Shown: piece after piece, positions 58,222 through 64,000 of the stretch
How positions within the stretch are numbered: position 1 is the stretch's first letter
How the letters are laid out: each line of letters begins with the position of its first letter
Source of the DNA: Gammaproteobacteria bacterium
Lineage (GTDB): Bacteria; Pseudomonadota; Gammaproteobacteria; Xanthomonadales; SZUA-36
Length of the DNA stretch: 64,000 nucleotides
Direction of reading: 5' to 3'
Assembly: GCA_030428105.1 (NCBI GenBank)
Contig: JAUIBE010000001.1
Location: forward strand, 186,001-250,000
Translations under genes and position numbers: made by a program
The notes under the pieces: model-generated
Databases searched by the model: none
What the model saw: the letters and a program-made list of their open reading frames with translations, nothing else
Told to the model about the DNA's origin: nothing

Positions 58222-59114
58222 TGCCTGTGCCAACCCACACACCGCTGGTGTTCGGCGAGGTCCTGTTTGACGAGTTCCCTGGCGGCCGGCGGGTACTCGG
58301 TGGGGCCCCTTTTAACGTGGCCTGGAACCTGGCGGCATTCGGGCTGGCGCCACGCCTGGTCAGCCGCCATGGGAATGACGCTGAGGGTCAGCACGTTCGC
58401 CAGGCAATGTCCGCCTGGGGCATGTCCACTGGCCTACTGCAAACCGACTCCAATCTGCCCACCGGGCGCGTGCAGGTCCGCCTGGATTACGGCGAGCCGG
58501 AATACGAAATCTGCCATCCGGCAGCATGGGATGCCATCGAGCCAGTCGAGATCAATGACGCCGGGTTTCTCTACCACGGCAGCCTGGCCCTGCGCGATCC
58601 AACCGCCGCTTCCGCACTAGAGCGCCTTCGCCAGCAGGCAAGCGGCCGGGTTTTCATGGACGTTAACCTGCGCCTGCCCTGGTATCAGCGCGAACAGGTG
58701 ATGGCCGCCATGGAACGCGCGAACTGGGTCAAGCTGAATGCCCAGGAAAGCAGCGAGCTCGGCTTCGACCAGCAAGACCTGCCACGCTGCACTGCCGATA
58801 TCTTGCAACGATTTTCACTGGACGGGGTGATTGTCACGCGCGGCGGCGATGGCGCCGTGGTGGCGACCGCAAGTGGCGACTTTCTTGAAGCCCGCAGCCA
58901 TAACCGCGCCGAGCTACTAAGCGCGGTGGGCGCTGGCGATGCGCTGGCTTCAGTGATGATCCTGGGGCTGCTGCGCTCATGGCCCCTGCAACAATCCCTT
59001 GAACGCGCCGTGGCCTTTGCCGCAGCGGTGTGCACGCTGCAAGGCGCCATCACTGACGACCGCGCGTTTTACCAGGCGCATATCGACCATTGGAGCAGCA
59101 ACGACGCCGGCTAA
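58221..59114 (+). CDS. fruK: Fructokinase, PfkB family
   Basis: 297 residues, PfkB/ribokinase fold. VFGEVLFDEFPGGRRVLGGAPFNVAWNLAAFG shows the Asp/Gly-Gly substrate site (VLFDEFP), DVNLRLPWY is the sugar-carbinol loop, and the anion hole/catalytic Asp240 is in LSAVGAGDALASVM. IVTRGGDGAVV near 210 is typical. It phosphorylates fructose released by amylosucrase, returning fructose-6-phosphate for sucrose synthesis or glycolysis. It sits between spp and ams as in halophilic methylotroph operons, where this name is used. Confidence 0.9.
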   Translation: MPVPTHTPLVFGEVLFDEFPGGRRVLGGAPFNVAWNLAAFGLAPRLVSRHGNDAEGQHVRQAMSAWGMSTGLLQTDSNLPTGRVQVRLDYGEPEYEICHPAAWDAIEPVEINDAGFLYHGSLALRDPTAASALERLRQQASGRVFMDVNLRLPWYQREQVMAAMERANWVKLNAQESSELGFDQQDLPRCTADILQRFSLDGVIVTRGGDGAVVATASGDFLEARSHNRAELLSAVGAGDALASVMILGLLRSWPLQQSLERAVAFAAAVCTLQGAITDDRAFYQAHIDHWSSNDAG

Positions 59115-59117
59115 ACC

Positions 59118-61076
59118 ATGTACGAACAAACTTCACACGCCCTGCTGAACCGCATTCTCGACCGGCTCAAGCCGGAATTCCGCAAACGCGACCTGCGCTA
59201 CTTCTACACTCGCCTGGGCGCCAATTTCTACGCCATCCACAGCCTGTTCAAGCAGCTCTACGGCCAACGGGACAATTTTGAGACCCAGATGGTTCGCCTG
59301 GTGGAAGTGCTGGCGCAAAACTACATTGAGCGTAACAAGCGCTACAAGAAACAGGATATGCAGCGCGAGCAACAACCCGACTGGTTTCTCGATCAACGCT
59401 GGGTGGGCATGGCGCTCTACGCCAACGCCTTCGCCGGCAACCTGGCGGGGGTGAACGAGAAGTTGCCGCACCTCGAAGAGTTGGGCGTCAACCTGGTGCA
59501 CGTGATGCCCATCCTCAAGTGTCCGCCGGGGGCCAGTGACGGCGGCTACGCGGTCAGCGATTTTCGCGATATCGACGAACGGGCGGGCACACTCGATGAC
59601 CTGCGTGAGTTGGGCAAGGCCCTGCGCAAACGCAACATGCTGCTCACCCTCGACGTGGTACTCAACCACACATCCGACCAGCACGAGTGGGCGCAACGCG
59701 CGCGCGCCGGCGAAGCCCAGTACCAGGACTACTACTTCATGTACCCCGACCGGGAGATTCCCGACCGTTTCGAGGCCGCCATGCCGGAGGTATTCCCGGA
59801 GACTTCGCCCGGCAACTTCACCTGGGACGAGTCCACCGGCAAGTGGGTGATGACGGTGTTCAACCACTACCAGTGGGACCTCAACTACCGTAACCCGGCG
59901 GTGTTGATCGAGATGCTCGATATCATCCTGTTCTGGGCCAACCAGGGGGCGGACGTCCTGCGCCTGGACGCGGTCGCCTTCCTGTGGAAAAACATCGGCA
60001 CCGCCTGCCAGAACGAACGTGAGGCCCACGTCATCCTGCAATTGCTCAAGGATTGCTGCCAGGTGACTGCTCCGGGAGTGTTGTTTATTGCCGAGGCCAT
60101 TGTCGCCCCGGTGGAGATCAACAAGTACTTCGGCGAAGACGCGGTCATCGCCAAGGAATGCGAAATTGCCTACAACGCCACCCTGATGGCCCTGCTGTGG
60201 GACGCAGTGGCAACCCGCAACGCAAAACTGCTGAACGAGGGCATTCAAAACCTGCCCGCCAAGCTCGACGGCGCCACCTGGCTTAACTACGTGCGCTGTC
60301 ACGATGACATCGGCCTGGGGTTCGACGACGCCGACATCGAATGCGCGGGCTACGATCCGCGTTCACACCGCAGCTTCCTGGTGGACTGGTTTACCGGCGC
60401 CCACGATGTTTCGCCCGCACGTGGACGACCATTTGGCAAGAACGAGCGCACCGGCGACGCCCGTATCGCGGGCTCACTGGCTTCCCTGGCCGGGCTGGAA
60501 GCCGCGCTGGAATATGGCGACAACGACGAGATTCACCGCCGCATCCGCCTGGTGTTGACCTTGCACGGCATCATTCTTTCGTTTGGCGGCATCCCCCTGT
60601 TGTACTACGGCGACGAGGTGGGAACCCTGAATGATTATGGTTTTCTCGAAGACGCCACCAAGGCCGGCGATTCACGCTGGCTGCACCGCCCCACCCTCGA
60701 CTGGCAACAGGTGATGCGGCGCAACGCCCGGAATTCGCCAGAGCAAAGGATATTTGATGGCCTGGGCCACATGATCGAGGTGCGCAAGCAAACCCCGGCC
60801 TTTGCCGATTTCAACAACCGCGAACTGCTACGTTGCAGCAATCCGCACCTGTTTCTCTACCTGCGCAGCGCTTTGAGTGACGAACACAGCCCGGTGCTGG
60901 TTGCCGCCAATTTCGATGCAGAGGCGCAGCAGCTTTCGCTGGCCGACCTGGACACGCCGGCCTGGCTTGCGAACGAAGGCGCCCGCGAACTGCTCAGCAA
61001 GCGGGTGATTGAGCCCGGCCAGGGCCATCTCGATATCCCGGCCTTCGGGCTGTTGTGGTTGGCTCGCCCCGGATAA
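59118..61076 (+). CDS. ams: Amylosucrase (GH13)
   Basis: 652 residues. N-terminal helical domain (YEQTSHALLNRILDRLKPEFRKRDLR), then the (beta/alpha)8 barrel with LGVNLVHVMPILKCPPGASDGGYAVSDFRDID, LTLDVVLNHTSDQHEWAQ, nucleophile Asp284 in VLRLDAVAF, acid Glu326 in FIAEAIVAP, and His395-Asp396 in RCHDDIGLGFDD. The B' and C-terminal beta domains follow (RPFGKNERTGDARIAGSLASLAGLEAALEYGD; LLYYGDEVGTLNDY). It cleaves sucrose and builds a linear alpha-1,4-glucan, releasing fructose, or isomerises sucrose. The gene starts three bases after the fruK stop. Confidence 0.95.
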   Translation: MYEQTSHALLNRILDRLKPEFRKRDLRYFYTRLGANFYAIHSLFKQLYGQRDNFETQMVRLVEVLAQNYIERNKRYKKQDMQREQQPDWFLDQRWVGMALYANAFAGNLAGVNEKLPHLEELGVNLVHVMPILKCPPGASDGGYAVSDFRDIDERAGTLDDLRELGKALRKRNMLLTLDVVLNHTSDQHEWAQRARAGEAQYQDYYFMYPDREIPDRFEAAMPEVFPETSPGNFTWDESTGKWVMTVFNHYQWDLNYRNPAVLIEMLDIILFWANQGADVLRLDAVAFLWKNIGTACQNEREAHVILQLLKDCCQVTAPGVLFIAEAIVAPVEINKYFGEDAVIAKECEIAYNATLMALLWDAVATRNAKLLNEGIQNLPAKLDGATWLNYVRCHDDIGLGFDDADIECAGYDPRSHRSFLVDWFTGAHDVSPARGRPFGKNERTGDARIAGSLASLAGLEAALEYGDNDEIHRRIRLVLTLHGIILSFGGIPLLYYGDEVGTLNDYGFLEDATKAGDSRWLHRPTLDWQQVMRRNARNSPEQRIFDGLGHMIEVRKQTPAFADFNNRELLRCSNPHLFLYLRSALSDEHSPVLVAANFDAEAQQLSLADLDTPAWLANEGARELLSKRVIEPGQGHLDIPAFGLLWLARPG

Positions 61077-61091
61077 GCACGGCATCGGGAT

Positions 61092-61131
61092 AAAAAAAAG
61101 GCCGGGTATGCCTTCGCATACATACCCGGCC
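61092..61131 (-). terminator. Rho-independent terminator (minus strand), doubles as end of the sucrose operon region
   Basis: GGCCGGGTATG (61100-61110) pairs with CATACCCGGCC (61121-61131). The A run at 61092-61099 becomes the U tract on the minus strand, so it ends transcription from the secreted-protein gene at 61184-61729. On the plus strand it follows ams by 15 bases without a T run, so efficiency there is unclear. Confidence 0.85.
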
Positions 61132-61183
61132 TGAAGAAGACCCCTGAGTGCCAAGGGTCGTGGGGATTCGTGTTAGATCAGCA

Positions 61184-61729
61184 TCAGTTGGCAGCTACCC
61201 GCGCGGCCAGCTCGGTTGTGCGAGCCTCGAGAATCGCCAGGTTGGCGCGCGCCGCGCGTGACTTGGAGTTGCCGGCAATCACCGTCTCGAAGTCCTGCCT
61301 GGCCCCGGCCACGTCACCGGTGACTGCCCGCAGCACGCCGCGGTTGGTCATCGCCATTGCCTTCTGGATGCGACGCCGTGCCGCATTGCGCCATTCGCTC
61401 GCAGTGGCGCTGTTCATGTTGCGCGTTTCCACTGCAGCGTCACAGGCCATTTCTGCGTCTTCGAAATCACTGGTCATGGTCAGCAGGACGCAGCGGTTGT
61501 TGAAGTTGTCAAACGTTTTGAAGGTGCCCTTTTCGACCTGGGCCAGCGCTTCGTACCACTCGCCGGACGCAATGCGTCGACCCTGGGGCGTGTCGTCATA
61601 CACAAGCATCTCGAAATCTTCTGGTGCTGGCTGCGCCCAGGCGCTCTGGGCCAGGAGCAGAAAGGCGGCTGGAATGACGGTCTTGAATCGGCGAATGGTC
61701 TCGCCCGCGTTCAGCAGTTCCTTGTACAT
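61184..61729 (-). CDS. Small secreted helical-repeat protein
   Basis: 181 residues with a strong ribosome site (GGAGGTGC, six bases before the ATG). Signal peptide TVIPAAFLLLAQSAWAQ after an unusually long amphipathic start. Mature helical hairpins include EWYEALAQVEKGTFKTFDNFNNRCVLLTMTSDFEDAEMACDAAVE (one disulfide pair likely) and AMTNRGVLRAVTGDVAGARQDFETVIAGNSKSRAARANLAILEAR, a degenerate TPR/Sel1-like motif. Similar proteins occur in Xanthomonadales and sphingomonads without an assigned role. The 126-base leader toward LysR is AT-rich compared with its surroundings. Confidence 0.78.
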   Translation of the reverse strand: MYKELLNAGETIRRFKTVIPAAFLLLAQSAWAQPAPEDFEMLVYDDTPQGRRIASGEWYEALAQVEKGTFKTFDNFNNRCVLLTMTSDFEDAEMACDAAVETRNMNSATASEWRNAARRRIQKAMAMTNRGVLRAVTGDVAGARQDFETVIAGNSKSRAARANLAILEARTTELAARVAAN

Positions 61730-61855
61730 GGGGCACCTCCGGTTTGACTGTGAAATTCTGTTTTCGTCGCATCGTTTCCGGGCGACGCGTTCAAACTAAG
61801 CCAATCGAAGGGTGCGAAAAAAGCGAAACAAACTCGGCCCAATGATGAGAAAAAT

Positions 61856-62764
61856 TCATTCATCCCCGGAGGCCCTTTGCCCCAACGTTTCCACCAACCA
61901 ATCCGAGAAGATTTTTACCTCGGCCAGCTTGTGGTTGTCGCCGTGGTGGCAGATGTAATAAGCCTCTCCGGTTTCCAGCGGGTGGTTATAGAACTGAACA
62001 AGGCGGCCACGCTCAAACGCCGAGCGGGTTAACTCACCAGGCACCAGGGCCAGGCCAACACCCCGTTTTGCCGCCTGGACGATAGCGCTCATTGAGTCCA
62101 CCCGGATCACGCTGCTGGATTCCGGCAGGCGAATGCCACACTGGTTGGCCCACTGCCGCCAGGCGCCTGTTCGGTTCTTGTGTACGACGAAAGGAACCGA
62201 AGCGGGTTTACCTGCAAGCAAGCCCGCAGCTTCTTCTTCCAGCGATGGGGCACATGCCGGCAGCAATGTCAGCGGGAATATTTTTTGACCGGAGATTCCC
62301 GTCGGTGGACGCCGATACAGGCGAATGGAGAGGTCAACCGCGGTGGCCTCGCGGTCAGTCGATTCGTCACTGGCGTCGATATTGACCTCGATCTTCGGGT
62401 GCGAGCGGGTAAACTCCTGCAGCCGCGGCATCAGCAACTCACTGGCCAGGAATGGCTGCACCGATACCAGCAAGGAAACCCGGGACTGGCTGGCCTGAAG
62501 ATTGGCAGCCGCTGCCTCGAGTCTTACCAGGGCAGCCGAGGATTCGCGGTAGAACACCTCGCCAGCGGCGGTCAGCTCCAGGCCACGGCCAACCCTTTCA
62601 AACAGTGGAACGCCGAGCTCCGCTTCCAGGTTCCTGACCTGGTGGCTGATGGCCGACGGCGTGAGAAACAGCTCGTCGGCGGCGCTACGCATTGTTCTGT
62701 GGCGCGCTGCTGCGCAAAACGCGCGCACGCCGCGCAGTGAAATCCTTCGACCCGCAGGACCCAT
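61856..62764 (-). CDS. LysR-family transcriptional regulator
   Basis: 302 residues, normal length. Winged HTH in the first 65 residues (RGVRAFCAAARHRTMRSAADELFLTPSAISHQVRNLEAELGVPLFERVGRGLELT), then the periplasmic-binding-like effector domain (VSLLVSVQPFLASELLMPRLQEFTRSHPKIEVNIDASD; EATAVDLSIRLYRRPP). The HTH pattern AISHQVRNLEAELGVPLF plus the effector pattern resemble GcvA-type members. The regulated gene is not obvious: the neighbours are the secreted repeat protein (same strand, downstream) and the 244-base gap upstream. The start at ATG 62764 follows no strong Shine-Dalgarno. Confidence 0.93.
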   Translation of the reverse strand: MGPAGRRISLRGVRAFCAAARHRTMRSAADELFLTPSAISHQVRNLEAELGVPLFERVGRGLELTAAGEVFYRESSAALVRLEAAAANLQASQSRVSLLVSVQPFLASELLMPRLQEFTRSHPKIEVNIDASDESTDREATAVDLSIRLYRRPPTGISGQKIFPLTLLPACAPSLEEEAAGLLAGKPASVPFVVHKNRTGAWRQWANQCGIRLPESSSVIRVDSMSAIVQAAKRGVGLALVPGELTRSAFERGRLVQFYNHPLETGEAYYICHHGDNHKLAEVKIFSDWLVETLGQRASGDE

Positions 62765-62964
62765 GAATACCTACTCCAGTTGCTTTTTATCCCCGCGCCG
62801 CAAACCCTGGCTCGATGACCATGTTCGGGAATGCGGACAGTGATGTTTTATGCAGATTTCGTACCAGTTTCGGCCCGGCGTTGACGGCCGTTGCAGGCCC
62901 ACAAGAACTGCTTTTGCGAGGAGCGCAGCAATCCCGGTCTAGACTCACTCACTGCAAAAGAGGT

Positions 62965-62989
62965 TTGTTGCACCATAACGGTGCAACAA
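62965..62989. repeat. Perfect 10-bp inverted repeat in the LysR/MscS intergenic gap
   Basis: TTGTTGCACC (62965-62974), ATAAC, GGTGCAACAA (62980-62989). The stem lies 19 bases after the MscS-type stop. On the minus strand ACCTCTTTTG follows, a weak U tract, so it may be a terminator or a regulator operator. The remainder of this 244-base gap (62765-63008) shows no ORF or RNA that I can support. Confidence 0.6.
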
Positions 62990-63008
62990 CAGTCCAGAAC
63001 GGTGCGAT

Positions 63009-64000
63009 TCAGGCTGGGTTGGCTTGTTCCTGCTGGCTCAACAGCAGCGTCTGGGTTGGATAGGCAAATTCGATTCCGCGTGACTCAAAAGCCTCGTGAA
63101 TATCCAGGTTGATCTCCTGCTGGATATCCATGTAGAGGTTGAAGTCAGAGTCGAGTACATAGTAAACCGCTTCGAAATCAATTGAGTAGGCGCCATAAGA
63201 CTTGAAGTGCGCACGATCGAAACGCACTTTGTCCTGGCGGCTGACCGCTTCCTTGATGATCGACGGGATGGCGCGAAGAGAATCGCGCGGCGTCTGGTAG
63301 GTTACGCCGATGGAGAACAGCACCCGGCGCTCGTACATGCGGCCATAATTGCGCAATCGGCTCTGCAGCAGGTCGGCGTTGGACATTACCAACTGCTCGC
63401 CGGATAGACTGCGCAGGCGGGTGGTCTTGAGCCCCACCTGCTCCACCACGCCGAGGAAGTCGCCCACCACCAGGAAGTCTCCAACCACGAACGGCTTGTC
63501 CAGCACAATCGAGAGGGACGCAAACAGGTCCCCGAGAATGTTTTGCACCGCCAGCGCAACCGCGACGCCGCCAATGCCCAGCCCGGCCACCAGGGCGGTG
63601 ATATCCAGGCCCAGGTTGTCCAGCACCAGCAGTAAAACCACGGACCACAGGACGATGCGGCCAATCCAACTCACAACGCTCAGGGTGGCAACGCTGGCAG
63701 GGTCTTCTTTGCGCTTAGCGTCAATGGTCCGCGAAATCCAGAACTTGAGCAGGTTGCTGGCCCAAAGGCCGGCCTGGACACACAGCGTGATCACCGCCAG
63801 TGAACCCATCAGGCTGGCCAGCCTGGGTGGCAGACTCAATACCAGCGAGCCCAGCGCAAACGCGAACACCACCAACGCTGCGGTGGTGGTTTTGCCAAGC
63901 GTGTCGACGATGGCGTCATCCCATGCGGTGCGGGTGAGCTTGGCCATTTTCTGCACACGGGTCTTCAGCAGGCGTCGCAGCAGGTAGAACAACCCCATCA
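63009..64000 (-). CDS. MscS-family mechanosensitive channel (5' end outside window)
   Basis: At least 329 residues with the N-terminus beyond the right edge; the ATG at 63998 is only the first in-window codon. Helices: TAALVVFAFALGSLVLSLP, SLAVITLCVQAGLWASNLL and IVLWSVVLLLVLDNLGLDITALVAGLGIGGVAVALAVQNILGDLFASLSIVLDKPF, the last being the pore helix TM3 with the MscS A/G pattern. Cytoplasmic beta domain: FLGVVEQVGLKTTRLRSLSGEQLVMSNADLL. GDFLVVGDFLGVVEQVG is a duplicated strand typical of the YbdG/YnaI-like subgroup. It gates on membrane tension to release solutes, useful in an organism that accumulates sucrose. Confidence 0.85.
   Translation of the reverse strand, partial: MGLFYLLRRLLKTRVQKMAKLTRTAWDDAIVDTLGKTTTAALVVFAFALGSLVLSLPPRLASLMGSLAVITLCVQAGLWASNLLKFWISRTIDAKRKEDPASVATLSVVSWIGRIVLWSVVLLLVLDNLGLDITALVAGLGIGGVAVALAVQNILGDLFASLSIVLDKPFVVGDFLVVGDFLGVVEQVGLKTTRLRSLSGEQLVMSNADLLQSRLRNYGRMYERRVLFSIGVTYQTPRDSLRAIPSIIKEAVSRQDKVRFDRAHFKSYGAYSIDFEAVYYVLDSDFNLYMDIQQEINLDIHEAFESRGIEFAYPTQTLLLSQQEQANPA

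Noticed and set aside
1-64000. tRNA, rRNA, insertion sequences, prophage genes, CRISPR arrays
   Set aside because: No CCA-type tRNA cloverleaf, transposase, integrase, or regular spaced direct repeats seen.

Overview
The window is about 64 kb of GC-rich, densely coding bacterial chromosome. I see no tRNA, rRNA, insertion sequence, phage gene or CRISPR array, and no gene-free stretch above about 250 bases. The gene content (UspA, DUF1244, DUF3313, DUF4136, RND efflux, Spy/CpxP-type protein with a BaeSR-like pair, Tat-exported oxidase, many lipoproteins with canonical lipoboxes) indicates a Gram-negative gammaproteobacterium. The sucrose/amylosucrase operon, known from halophilic methylotrophs, and the secreted-protein style suggest a free-living marine or salt-tolerant lineage, possibly near Chromatiales, Wenzhouxiangella or Xanthomonadales. 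That placement is inference.

Layout. 1-6.5 kb: truncated universal stress gene, GT2 and GT39 glycosyltransferases, PrsW-type membrane protease, Tat-exported flavin oxidase carrying a CXXCH motif, sulfotransferase, acylphosphatase, DUF4136 lipoprotein. 6.6-12 kb: octaheme cytochrome c with TPRs, arylsulfatase, and a secreted protein ending in a domain that recurs twice in a later beta-lactamase-fold protein. 12-18.5 kb: small secreted and membrane proteins of unknown role, including a DUF4097 repeat protein. 18.5-21.3 kb: Spy/CpxP-like protein divergent from a sensor kinase/response regulator pair. 21.3-30.5 kb: MFS transporter, beta-lactamase-fold serine hydrolase, acetyl-CoA hydrolase/transferase, S8 protease, SDR oxidoreductase.

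30.6-45.2 kb is the most unusual part: thirteen minus-strand genes, mostly overlapping or separated by fewer than 50 bases. They encode a TPR/TonB-C-like protein, a poly-serine lipoprotein, an unknown secreted protein, a membrane TPR protein, a PEGA-repeat protein with a cysteine-less FGE fold, a small acidic secreted protein, an ExbB/TolQ-type proton channel, a degenerate Hsp70/actin-like protein, two membrane-anchored vWA proteins sharing a transmembrane signature, two lipoproteins and an M48 protease. I read this as an undescribed envelope machine powered by the proton-motive force; no gene in it has a recognised specific function.

45.3-54 kb: Bacteroidota-like uracil phosphoribosyltransferase, small lipoprotein, RND pump plus adaptor, ornithine carbamoyltransferase, CocE/NonD hydrolase. 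54-61 kb: an aminotransferase coupled to sps-spp-fruK-ams. Here sucrose is made by SPS and SPP, and amylosucrase can convert it to alpha-glucan plus fructose, which fructokinase returns to the hexose-phosphate pool. 61-64 kb: secreted repeat protein, LysR regulator, truncated MscS-type channel.
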